In this document: one piece after another, positions 11,568 to 21,914 of the stretch | Position numbering within the stretch: position 1 is the first letter of the stretch | How the letters are laid out: every line of letters starts with the position of its first letter | Origin: Megaustenia siamemsis | Taxonomy: Eukaryota > Mollusca > Gastropoda > Stylommatophora > Ariophantidae | Length of the DNA: 64,000 nucleotides | Direction: 5' to 3' | Assembly: GCA_032433765.1 (NCBI GenBank) | Contig: JAVIAB010000041.1 | Location: forward strand, 79,363,835 to 79,427,834 | Translations under genes and position numbers: made by a program | The notes under the pieces: generated by a model | What the model was told of the DNA's origin: nothing | What the model saw: only the letters and a program-made list of their open reading frames with translations | The model's database searches: none

Positions 11568-11800
11568 AGCAATCAACATTTTTCGGGCACATCATGAGAA
11601 GAGGAAATTTGGAATACTTGGTTACAAGTGGCAAAATAAAAGGAAAGAGAGATCGCGGACGACAAAGAGAGAAAATACTGGATAGCTTGGTGTCATGGAA
11701 TGGAAAAAAATCAACAACAGAACTGATACGATGCACTGTAGATAGAAGATTGTGGAAGGACATGATCGCCTACGCCAACCGGTAGGGCACATGATGATGA
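11568..11800 (+). pseudogene. RTE-like LINE, 3' end of the copy split by the fold-back element
   Basis: It continues the reverse-transcriptase C-terminus broken at 8114. Reading frame content: FFGHIMRRGNLEYLV, then a basic GKRDRGRQREK segment, LWKDMIAYANR and a stop, followed by a (GATGAT)-like 3' tail near 11790. FGH-x-x-R and GK.xRGRQR are typical of the C-terminal region of RTE-type LINE proteins. It is in pieces and cannot be functional. Confidence 0.85.
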
Positions 11801-12480
11801 ATGATTAGTTAGAAAACTCCAGAAGAGATTTTACGCTTAAGCTAGGGAGTAGAAGTGTCCACGACGGGTGTAGCCTTATAGACGCACATGAGCTCAAGCT
11901 CATTTTATTTAGGAGTGATCTTAGTGCAGGACGAGAGAGGCGATGACATTGATTGCCAGAGTTAGCCGATAATTCATAATTCCTTAGCATTGACAGTGAA
12001 TAACCGAGCGGTGACGCTAGACCGCTGGATTGTAATATTTGATGTTTTACTATAGTGTGAACTTTGGTAATAAAGTTGTGATGTTCATTTTTATGAGAGA
12101 CTTCCATGCGCAGTAATTTTCAAGTAGACAGTGGTACTATAGTGCAACTTAACAATTTAACAGAACCAACGTGAAGTGCGATTATTGACAGTCTTACCAA
12201 CGAATACATCAAGTCACTGAAGAAAGGGTGAGCGACCAAGACAAGTAATTATCAAGTTTCACCAAGATCGAGTACATACGCTGTGGCGAAAGACAAAGAT
12301 GAGGTTGTCGCGGGAAAGAGAGCCAGAGATTCACGACTCGTCAGTTGAAAGCTCTTCCAGTTACAAAGACCGGTGTACAAAGGTGTACAACCCAGTTTAC
12401 CATAACAGGTTTACAACGGTGTGTACAACCCCTTCTAGTTTACAAGTTCCCAGTTTATGAAAGCCGTTTGATCCACGTTT
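11801..12480. other. Gene-free sequence with one dispersed repeat piece
   Basis: It holds the second copy (11859-11896) of the CACATGAGCTCAAGCTCATT motif seen at 7317. The rest is not recognised. Confidence 0.5.
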
Positions 12481-12484
12481 ACAA

Positions 12485-12800
12485 AAATACCGACGAGGCC
12501 ATTCTCAAAGAGGCCAACACAAAAAGGGTGCTCCTAAAAAAAACATCAGAAAGAAACAATCAACATTTTTCGGCGACATCACGAGAAGAGGAAAGTTGGA
12601 CTACTTGGTTATAACTGGTAAAATACAAAGAAAGAGAAATCACGGTCGACAAAGAGAGAAGATACTATATATAGATAGCTTGGTGTCATGGCATGGAAAA
12701 CAGTCAACAACAATAGTTGATAGTATGTACTGTGGATAGAGAATTGTGCCAGGGCATGATAGTCTACACCAACTGGTATGGCACATCATCATGAAATGAT
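12485..12800 (+). pseudogene. RTE-like LINE 3' fragment
   Basis: This copy is parallel to 8040-8114 plus 11568-11800 without the transposon: EAN.KR, a KK.SERNNQHFSATSREE segment where the normal frame would read FFG.I.RR, a GKIQ.RN.GRQRE segment, and a 3' end at a CATCATCAT run. Frameshifts are present. It is useful as the empty-site reference for the fold-back insertion. Confidence 0.78.
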
Positions 12801-13020
12801 GGACATAATCTCTGAAGAATGTGAGTGTGGTACAGTCAAAATGACTGTTGGACATCTGCTACAATCATGCTCAACATATGATGATCAGAGAAGTCTCGTG
12901 TGGCCATCACCGGTACCATACCAGGACATTCTGTATGGAGAAGTCACCAGACTTGATACGACCAACGCTTTCTTCAAACTTATCAATTATGATATCTAGA
13001 GGTATACGCTGAAGGCAGAA
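12800..13020 (+). pseudogene. RNase H-type LINE, C-terminal zinc-knuckle end
   Basis: The frame from 12778 reads CECGTVKMTVGHLLQSC, a Cys-x-Cys...His-x4-Cys end module, then WPSPVPYQDILYGE and FFKLINYDI before a stop at about 13000. The same end (PVPFRDNLYGDVT ... FFKLIHVDV) recurs at 31778-31895, so it is a LINE family 3' terminus and not a host gene. Confidence 0.75.
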
Positions 13021-13029
13021 TATCACTCT

Positions 13030-13610
13030 ACAAAATATAACACATGACAACACAATAACATCATCCAACAGAACATAACACATGACAGCACAACAACATC
13101 ATCCAACACGACATAACACTTGACAACACAACATTATCCAACACAACATAACACATGACAACACCACAACATCCAATACAACACAACACAACACATGACA
13201 ACACAGACAACACAACATCATACAGCACAACATAACACTTGACAACACAACATCATCTAACACAACATAACACATAAAAACACAACATCCAACACAACAC
13301 AGCACACGAGAACACGACAGCATAATCTAACACAATATAACACATGACAACACAACATCCAACACAACGTAATACATGACAACATAATCACATAAAACAC
13401 AACACAACACATGATAACACAACAACATCATCCAACATTGCACATGACAACACAACATCATCTAACAGAACACACCACAACAACATCATCCAACAAACAT
13501 AGCACATGACAACACATCAACATCATCTAACACAACACATGACACCACAACAACATCACCCAACACAACACATCACACGACAACTCCAACAACTACCGCA
13601 CTACACAACA
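13030..13610. repeat. AC-rich irregular repeat
   Basis: Variants of ACACAACATCATCCAACAC and ATAACACATGACAAC are repeated with a variable 20-45 bp spacing. It lies directly downstream (minus strand) of the OATP exon donor, inside the presumed intron. Confidence 0.9.
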
Positions 13611-13641
13611 ATAAAAAACACATCAACATCATGAGACCTAC

Positions 13642-13854
13642 CTGAGAGTTTACGTAGGCTGTCAGTGTTGACGTCATCAAAGCCGCGATACTAAAGAACC
13701 CAGAGAAGACACCAAGTTTTGCGCACGGCTGTAGCAGGTTGGCTCTACAGACCCAGAAGCCACATTCTGTATCCAAATCGTCTCGGCCATTCACGTGGCT
13801 TGTCTCCTCGGAGGTCATGTTAAGGGAACCCTGCTTATTGGTCAACGGGCTCAT
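13642..13854 (-). CDS. Exon of an SLCO/OATP-like organic anion transporter
   Basis: Organic anion transporting polypeptides are 12-pass plasma-membrane carriers for bile salts, steroid and thyroid hormone conjugates and drugs. The 71-codon exon reads MSPLTNKQGS at its start, then WVCRANLLQPCAKLGVF followed by a hydrophobic stretch ending LTSTLTAYVNSQ in type (as written: MTSTLTAYVNSQ). The C-x-P-x-x-LQ..A...VF cytosolic edge followed by transmembrane helix 1 and a YVNSQ end is the OATP N-terminal pattern. The exon ends CAG|GTAGGT, a consensus donor, in phase 0. At the upper end CCACAG at 13861-13856 could be an acceptor, or the Met may start the protein. Following exons, starting with the expected helix 2 region, are not found in 1-13641 and may lie off the left edge. 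Family call is from pattern recognition only. Confidence 0.6.
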
Positions 13855-13855
13855 T

Positions 13856-14185
13856 CTGTGGTTTGATTTGTTGGAAGTTTTGATTGGACAATCTAAGACC
13901 CTCTATTGGTGATACCTGATCCAGCTATTTCAGCTGAAATTAGAAAAAGATCTTCAGTGATTGGCTTGATCTCATCAACATTTTATCTCTCTCGCTTCAG
14001 GCAGGACGTACTTGGTCAAGTCGCCATTAACGGTTAATTATTTCGACATCTAAGTTACTCTGAAAAAAAACCCACAGAAGTATGAATGTTGCAGTGAAGA
14101 ATAGTTGTGTTCGTGACTGATCAGCTTAGATCTTACCTGGCAGAGAACGGACATGGAGGGTAAAGCGATATTCTCTATCTTAAAT
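13856..14185. other. Possible 5' flank or intron of the OATP-like gene
   Basis: No repeat family was recognised. It contains CCAATCA boxes on the minus strand (13891-13897 and nearby), but no convincing TATA or start-site signal. Confidence 0.35.
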
Positions 14186-14189
14186 ATTG

Positions 14190-14885
14190 TCAGTGCGGAG
14201 GTCAACGGTCTCATCTGGGATAATACCGATGAGAAAGACGCATTCATCTATACAGACGGATCTGTAATATGACACCAAAGAAGTGCAGGGACATTTACAG
14301 AACGCTCGGCAGGCAGAATAGTCAAGGAAGACAGTGGTGCATACGTTATGACCACGAGTAGCATGACAATGGAGGTGATGGCAGTGACCAAGGCATTCAA
14401 ATGGTTAGAGTCACAAGATTACGCCCATGCCTGTATACTGAGTGATTCGATGAGCATGATAAGAAAAGTGGAGGCGGGCTTTGTACGCATGCAATGGGTA
14501 GAGTAATTGCAGAGGTAAAAAATACGTAAGATCACCATTATCTACGTCCCAGGACATGCGGGAGTACGGGGAAATGAAAGGGCGGACAGGTTGACTAGCT
14601 GCGCTATTGTTGAGGACGGGCAACCAATGGATCGGGTGGACACCATCAATGCCCCCCGGGAAGTGGGAAGGACACAGGATTTCGACAACCATGAGTCCAC
14701 GTCACTCCTTCGGATGAAAGAGATGGGAGTTAAGATGGGCACAGCCAGAAACGAGAAACTTAGTGGCCGTGTAAGAAAACTTATCAACCAACACAGAGCT
14801 GGAGTCGTCAGTCGCTGGACACTTGCTGAGGAGGGGATCTGAGCACCTATGGACATGATCGGGGTGCAGTGATGATGATCCGCAA
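14190..14885 (+). pseudogene. LINE RNase H domain and C-terminus (I/Ingi-like)
   Basis: RNase H1-type domain of an APE-class LINE. Seen in order: FIYTDGSV with the first catalytic Asp, MTMEVMAVTKAFKWLES with the catalytic Glu, ACILSDSMSMIRKVE with the second Asp, and IYVPGHAGVRGNERAD with the His/Asp end motif. The tail GRVRKLINQHRAG and RWTLAEEGI continue to a stop at 14841, followed by a GATGATGAT tail. Stops break the frame after YTDGSV and after the third motif. It is 5'-truncated, because no reverse transcriptase precedes it. Confidence 0.82.
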
Positions 14886-15054
14886 ATAACACAATAACTT
14901 TCTATCTTCATTACCTGACAGAGAACAGACAGAACAGAATTAGTAGTTGTAGTTGTAGTAGTGATGCAATTTCCGATGGGATTCAAATTTAAGTTGTAAA
15001 TTAATTTCAATGGTCGTAGTGAAAGGAAATGCAAGTGTTCTTGCGTGTGACTTC

Positions 15055-15290
15055 AAGGTCAGAATGGATCCTCACCAATCACCATCAAGGGCGTCCATCT
15101 CGAGAATGCATGGAAAAAGACCAAGAGGAAGACCCAAAAGAAGATGGACAGATGCAGTGACAGAGACATGTAACAACAAAGGAAAATCACTATTCAGACA
15201 GCTCGAGCAGCTCAAGAACGACAAATTATATAAATCACGACACCTTTTAGGTATCAGTGAAAAGAGAAAAGAAGAGGATGAAGAAGTAGT
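15055..15290 (+). pseudogene. LINE C-terminal fragment
   Basis: A basic segment reading MHGKRPRGRPKRRWTDAV, typical of the last part of RTE-like LINE proteins (GKR-x-RGRP-x-x-RW). It runs without a break into the GT-rich array at 15290. Confidence 0.7.
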
Positions 15291-15882
15291 TGTAGTGATG
15301 GTGGTGTTGGTAGCAATGTTTGTTGTGGTGGTGGTGGTAGTAGTAGTAGTAGAAGCAGCAGTAGTGGTGGTGGTGGTGGTAGCAATGTTTGTTGTGGTAG
15401 TAGTAGTAGTAGTAGTAGTAGAAGTAGAAGCAGCAGTAGTGGTGGTGGTGGTGGTAGCAATGTTTGTTGTGGTGGTAGTAGTAGTAGTAGTAGTAGAAGC
15501 AGAAGCAGTAGTAGTAGTGGTGGTGGTGGTAGCAATGTTTGTTGTGGTGGTGGTGGTAGTAGTAGTAGTAGAAGCAGCAGTAGTGGTGGTGGTGGTGGTA
15601 GCAATGTTTGTTGTGGTAGTAGTAGTAGGTCTAGTAGAAGCAGCAGTAGTGGTGGTGGTAGCAATGTTTGTTGTGGTAGTAGTAGTAGGTCTAGTAGAAG
15701 CAGCAGTAGTGGTAGTGGTGTTAGTAGCAATGTTTGTTGTGGTAGTAGTAGTAGGTCTAGTAGAAGCAGCAGTAGTGGTGGTGGTGGTGGTGGTGGTAGC
15801 AATGTTTGTTGTGGTAGTAGTAGTAGTAGTAGTAGTAGAAGTAGAAGCAGCAGTAGTGGTGGTGGTGGTAGCAATGTTTGTT

Positions 15883-15915
<33 letters not shown>

Positions 15916-16041
15916 GAAGTAGAAGCAGCAGTAGTAGTGGTGGTGGTGGTAGCAATGTTTGTTGTGGTGGTGGTGGTAGTAGTAGTAGTAGAAGTAGAAG
16001 CAGCAGTAGTGGTGGTGGTGTTAGTAGCAATGTTTGTTGTG

Positions 16042-16072
<31 letters not shown>

Positions 16073-16662
16073 AAGCAGCAGTAGTGGTGTTAGTAGCAAT
16101 GTTTGTTGTGGTAGTAGTAGTAGTAGTAGTAGAAGCAGAAGCAGCAGTAGTGGTGGTGGTGTTAGTAGCAATGTTTGTTGTGGTAGTAGTAGTAGTAGTA
16201 GTAGTAGTAGAAGCAGTAGTAGTGGTGGTGGTGGTGGTAGTAATGTTTGTTGTGGTAGTAGTAGTAGTAGTAGTAGAAGCAGTAGTAGTGGTGGTGGTGG
16301 TGGTAGTAATGTTTGTTGTGGTAGTAGTAGTAGTAGTAGTAGTAGTAGAAGCAGTAGTAGTAGTGGTGGTGGTGGTAGCAATGTTTGTTGTGGTAGTAGT
16401 AGTAGTAGTAGTAGTAGAAGCAGTAGTAGTAGTGGTGGTGGTGGTAGCAATGTTTGTTGTGGTAGTAGTAGTAGTAGTAGTAGAAGCAGTAGTAGTGGTG
16501 GTGGTGGTGGTAGTAATGTTTGTTGTGGTAGTAGTAGTAGTAGTAGTAGAAGCAGTAGTAGTGGTGGTGGTGGTGGTAGTAATGTTTGTTGTGGTAGTAG
16601 TAGTAGTAGTAGTAGTAGAAGCAGTAGTAGTAGTGGTGGTGGTGGTAGCAATGTTTGTTGTG

Positions 16663-16693
<31 letters not shown>

Positions 16694-17214
16694 AAGCAGT
16701 AGTAGTGGTGGTGGTGGTGGTAGTAATGTTTGTTGTGGTAGTAGTAGTAGTAGTAGAAGTAGAAGCAGCAGTATTGGTGGTGGTGGTGGTAGCAATGTTT
16801 GTTGTGGTAGTAGTAGTAGTAGTAGAAGTAGAAGCAGCAGTAGTGGTGGTGGTGTTAGTAGCAATGTTTGTTGTGGTAGTAGTAGTAGTAGTAGAAGCAG
16901 TAGTAGTGGTGGTGGTGTTAGTAGTAATGTTTGTTGTGGTAGTAGTAGTAGTAGTAGAAGTAGAAGCAGCAGTAGTGGTGGTGGAGTTAGTAGCAATGTT
17001 TGTTGTGGTAGTAGTAGTAGTAGTAGCAGAAGCAGTAGTAGTGGTGGTGGTGTTAGTAGTAATGTTTGTTGTGGTAGTAGTAGTAGTTGTAGTAGTAGTA
17101 GAAGCAGTAGTAGTGGTGGTGGTGGTGGTAGCAATGTTTGTTGTGGTAGTAGTAGTAGTAGTAGTAGTAGTAGAAGTAGTAGTGGTGGTGGTGGTGGTAG
17201 TAATGTTTGTTGTG

Positions 17215-17245
<31 letters not shown>

Positions 17246-17835
17246 AAGTAGAAGCAGCAGTAGTGGTGGTGGTGTTAGTAGCAATGTTTGTTGTGGTAGT
17301 AGTAGTAGTAGTAGAAGTAGAAGCAGCAGTAGTGGTGGTGGTGTTGGTAGTAATGTTTGTTGTGGTAGTAGTAGTAGTAGAAGTAGAAGCAGCAGTAGTG
17401 GTGGTGGTGTTAGTAGCAATGTTTGTTGTGGTAGTAGTAGTAGTAGTAGTAGTAGAAGTAGTAGTGGTGGTGGTGGTGGTAGTAATGTTTGTTGTGGTAG
17501 TAGTAGTAGTAGTAGTAGTAGTAGAAGTAGTAGTGGTGGTGGTGGTGGTAGCAATGTTTGTTGTGGTAGTAGTAGTAGTAGTAGAAGTAGAAGCAGCAGT
17601 AGTGGTGGTGGTGTTAGTAGCAATGTTTGTTGTGGTAGTAGTAGTAGTAGTAGTAGTAGTAGAAGTAGTAGTGGTGGTGGTGGTGGTAGTAATGTTTGTT
17701 GTGCTAGTAGTAGTAGTAGTAGAAGTAGAAGCAGTAGTGGTGGTGGTGGTGTTAGTAGTAATGTTTGTTGTGGTAGTAGTAGTAGTAGTAGAAGCAGCAG
17801 TAGGGGTGGTGGTGTTAGTAGCAATGTTTGTTGTG

Positions 17836-17884
<49 letters not shown>

Positions 17885-17928
17885 AAGCAGCAGTAGTGGT
17901 GGTGGTGTTAGTAGTAATGTTTGTTGTG

Positions 17929-17965
<37 letters not shown>

Positions 17966-18747
17966 AAGCAGTAGTAGTGGTGGTGGTGTTAGTAGTAATG
18001 TTTGTTGTGGTAGTAGTAGTAGTAGTAGTAGTAGAAGTAGAAGCAGCAGTAGTGGTGGTGGTGTTAGTAGCAATGTTTGTTGTGGTAGTAGTAGTAGTAG
18101 TAGTAGAAGCAGTAGTGGTGGTGGTGGTGGTAGTAATGTTTGTTGTGGTAGTAGTAGTAGTAGAAGCAGTAGTAGTGGTGATGGTGGTGGTAGTAATGTT
18201 TGTTGTGGTAGTAGTAGTAGTAGTATTATTAGAAGTAGTAGTGGTGGTGGTGGTGGTAGTAATGTTTGTTGTGGTAGTAGTAGTAGTAGTAGAAGTAGAA
18301 GCAGCAGTAGTGGTGGTGGTGGTGGTAGTAATGTTTGTTGTGGTAGTAGTAGTAGTAGTAGTAGTAGTAGAAGCAGTAGTAGTGGTGGTGGTGGTGGTAG
18401 TAATGTTTGTTGTGGTAGTAGTAGTAGTAGAAGTAGAAGCAGCAGTAGTGGTGGTGGTGTTAGTAGCAATGTTTGTTGTGGTGGTAGTAGTAGGTCTAGT
18501 AGAAGCAGCAGTAGTGGTGGTGGTGTTAGTAGCAATGTTTGTTGTGGTGGTAGTAGTAGTAGTAGAAGTAGAAGCAGTAGTAGTGGTGGTGGTGGTGGTA
18601 GTAATGTTTGTTGTGGTAGTAGTAGTAGTAGAAGTAGAAGCAGTAGTAGTGGTGGTGGTGGTAGTAATGTTTGTTGTGGTAGTAGTAGTAGTAGTAGTAG
18701 TAGAAGCAGTAGTAGTGGTGGTGGTGGTGGTAGTAATGTTTGTTGTG

Positions 18748-18778
<31 letters not shown>

Positions 18779-20690
18779 AAGTAGAAGTAGAAGCAGCAGT
18801 AGTGGTGGTGGTGGTGGTAGCAATGTTTGTTGTGGTGGTAGTAGTAGGTCTAGTAGAAGCAGCAGTAGTGGTGGTGGTAGCAATGTTTGTTGTGGTAGTA
18901 GTAGTAGTAGGAGAAGCAGCAGTAGTGGTGGTGGTAGTAATGTTTGTTGTGGTAGTAGTAGTAGTAGTAGTAGAAGTAGAAGCAGCAGTAGTGGTGGTGG
19001 TGTTAGTAGCAATGTTTGTTGTGGTAGTAGTAGTAGGTCTAGTAGAAGCAGCAGTAGTGGTGGTGGTGTTTGTAGCATGTTTGTTGTGGTGGTAGTAGTA
19101 GGTCTAGTAGAAGCAGCAGTAGTGGTGGTGGTAGCAATGTTTGTTGTGGTAGTAGTAGTAGTAGTAGAAGCAGCAGTAGTGGTGGTGGTGGTAGTAATGT
19201 TTGTGTGTGGTAGTAGTAGTAGAAGTAGAAGCAGCAGTAGTGGTGGTGGTGTTAGTAGCAATGTTTGTTGTGGTAGTAGTAGTAGGTCTAGTAGAAGCAG
19301 CAGTAGTGGTGGTGGTGGTGGTGGTGGTAGCAATGTTTGTTGTGGTAGTAGTAGTAGGTCTAGTAGAAGCAGCAGTAGTGGTAGTGGTGGTGGTGGTAGC
19401 AATGTTTGTTGTGGTAGTAGTAGTAGTAGTAGTAGAAGCAGCAGTAGTGGTGGTGGTGGTGGTAGCAATGTTTGTTGTGGTAGTAGTAGTAGGTCTAGTA
19501 GAAGCAGCAGTAGTGGTGGTGGTGGTGGTGGTGGTAGCAATGTTTGTTGTGGTAGTAGTAGTAGGTCTAGTAGAAGCAGCAGTAGTGGTGGTGGTGGTGG
19601 TGGTAGCAATGTTTGTTGTGGTAGTAGTAGTAGGTCTAGTAGAAGCAGCAGTAGTGGTGGTGGTGTTAGTAGCAATGTTTGTTGTGGTGGTAGTAGTAGG
19701 TCTAGTAGAAGCAGCAGTAGTGGTGGTGGTAGCAATGTTTGTTGTGGTAGTAGTAGTAGTAGAAGTAGAAGCAGCAGTAGTGGTGGTGGTGGTGGTAGCA
19801 ATGTTTGTTGTGGTAGTACTAGTAGTAGTAGTAGAAGCAGCAGTAGTGGTGGTGGTGGTGGTGGTAGCAATGTTTGTTGTGGTAGTAGTAGTAGGTCTAG
19901 TAGAAGCAGCAGTAGTGGTGGTGGTGTTAGTAGCAATGTTTGTTGTGGTGGTAGTAGTAGGTCTAGTAGAAGCAGCAGTAGTGGTGGTGGTAGCAATGTT
20001 TGTTGTGGTAGTAGTAGTAGTAGTAGTAGAAGCAGCAGTAGTGGTGGTGGTGGTGGTGGTAGCAATGTTTGTTGTGGTAGTAGTAGTAGGTCTAGTAGTT
20101 CTAGTAGAAGCAGCAGTAGTGGTGGTGGTAACAATGTTTGTTGTGGTAGTACTAGTAGTAGTAGTAGAAGCAGCAGTAGTGGTGGTGGTGGTGGTGGTAG
20201 CAATGTTTGTTGTGGTAGTAGTAGTAGGTCTAGTAGAAGCAGCAGTAGTGGTGGTGGTGTTAGTAGCAATGTTTGTTGTTGTGGTAGTAGTAGGTCTAGT
20301 AGAAGCAGCAGTAGTGGTGGTGGTAGCAATGTTTGTTGTGGTAGTAGTAGTAGGTCTAGTAGAAGCAGCAGTAGTGGTGGTGGTGGTGGTGGTGGTAGCA
20401 ATGTTTGTTGTGGTAGTAGTAGTAGGTCTAGTAGAAGCAGCAGTAGTGGTGGTGGTGTTAGTAGCAATGTTTGTTGTGGTGGTAGTAGTAGGTCTAGTAG
20501 AAGCAGCAGTAGTGGTGGTGGTAGCAATGTTTGTTGTGGTAGTAGTAGTAGTAGAAGTAGAAGCAGCAGTAGTGGTGGTGGTGGTGGTGGTAGCAATGTT
20601 TGTTGTGGTAGTAGTAGTAGTAGTAGAAGCAGCAGTTGTGGTGGTGGTGGTGGTGTTGGTAGTAGTAATAGCAGTCGCCATCAGTCATAA
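15290..20690. repeat. 5.4-kb trinucleotide-built GT-rich minisatellite
   Basis: Units of about 55-95 bp, each with AATGTTTGTTGTGG, then (GTA)n with optional AGGTCTAGTAGA, then AGCAGCAGTAGT and (GGT)n. Almost all length changes are multiples of 3, so frames stay open on both strands: 1,361 codons plus (15010-19095), 537 and 497 codons plus near the right end, and 1,780 codons minus (15254-20596). The predicted products are low-complexity Val, Ser/Gly or Leu/Pro/Gln. They are open because the repeat lacks stop codons in most frames, not because of evident selection. The unit type changes along the array: AGGTCTAGTAGA variants dominate after about 18.8 kb. Confidence 0.97.
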
Positions 20691-20749
20691 GTGACGATGG
20701 ATTTTGCAGCTCCCCCCACACCCCTCCAGAAATGTTATCTTGTCTTTAC

Positions 20750-21125
20750 TTTCGTCGTGTATTCTCTTTTTCTATGAATGAATCTGTCTGCTTCTTGTTT
20801 GAGTTGTAGCATTATAGTGTGTTTTCTGATATTCCGGTCCGCAGCTATTTCTTCCCAGGCTGCAGGGTTTATCTTCAGTCTTCATGTTACGTTTACTCAA
20901 ATCTATAAATCGAAGTTTGGACACCCTTTAGTTCTTTCGCCATCTGCAAGTTGTCCATAAAGTATATCTTTCGGTATGCGGCCATCTTTCATACGATGTG
21001 CGTGGCCAAGTCAGCCTAACTTACGTTGTATGAGCAGCGTGTAGATGTTCGGGTGGCCTGTGGGAGCGAGGACCTTCACGCTCGTCACTTTGTCCCTTCA
21101 GGTGATACTAAGAATATATCGCTTG
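20750..21125 (-). pseudogene. LINE 3' fragment
   Basis: Read on minus, the segment includes TSVKVLAPTGHPN, then WLGHAHRMKDGRIPKDILYG and QLADGERTKG. LGH.HRM.DGRIPKD-LYGEL is a recurring C-terminal pattern of LINE proteins. It is 5'-truncated and lies 60 bp beyond the GT-rich array. Confidence 0.72.
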
Positions 21126-21370
21126 TGAAATACATGTAGCCTTCTCTCTTGCTTTGCACCGTCACGATATTGTATCACAGTTTACGTCACTGAGTGAACT
21201 ACGTCATCCAATCATCACGTCATGTTGTTCTGGCTCTCTATTCGTCATGTGACAGGTCAATCACAGACGCGATGATGACGCTGCACAACACGTTGGTGGA
21301 TCACGTGATAAAACAATATCACTAGTCACATGACTTTATGGGTTGGTCCGCGGCCCACATCAACGGTAAC
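21126..21370. other. Gene-free sequence
   Basis: Nothing recognised. It contains several CATCACGT and TCACGTGA motifs, including a TCACGTGA palindrome at 21301. Confidence 0.45.
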
Positions 21371-21740
21371 AACTCTCCCACTCACTCATCCACTATCTTA
21401 TTCTCTCACTCTTCCACTAACATATTATTTTACTCTCCCACTCACTCATCCACTATCTTAGTGAGTAGGAGAGTGGGAGAGTAAGAGAATAAGATAGTGG
21501 ATGAGTGAGTGGGAGAGTAAAATAATATGTTAGTGGAAGATTGAAAGAATGAGTGAGTAGGAGAGTGGGAGAGTAAGAGAATCATTCTCTCAATCTTCTG
21601 CGAATTTATTCTCTTACTCTTCCACTAACTCATTCTTTCACTCTTCCACTAACCTATTCTCTCACTCTCCCACTAACTCATTCTTTCACTCTTCCACTAA
21701 CCTATTCTCTCACTCTCCCACTAACTTATTCTCTTACTTC
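21371..21740. repeat. Imperfect CT/GA repeat containing a 50-bp palindrome
   Basis: Motifs of the CACTCTCCCACTAACTCATT type are repeated. Arms 21411-21460 and 21490-21539 are perfect or near-perfect inverted copies separated by 29 bp. They could form a stem-loop. Confidence 0.88.
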
Positions 21741-21914
21741 CCATTGGCTTGAGTGTGTGGCATCCTGATTGTTGTAGTGCACCTTTTGGCTGGTTGCCTC
21801 CGACTTCAGCACTTAAACTTGCTAGAACAGACTGTGGTCTTGCTCGTGTATATGAAGGCCTGGTCTGTCTTATTTTTCTGTCCCTGGTGACTGTCTTAAC
21901 AGATCCATCCCCAC

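Noticed and set aside
13099..13323. 74-codon Cys/Leu-rich minus frame
   Set aside because: Reading of the AC-rich repeat.
15254..20596. A 1,780-codon minus open frame (Leu/Pro/Gln-rich)
   Set aside because: It is a by-product of a trinucleotide-built repeat; several other frames on both strands are equally open and there is no unique domain.
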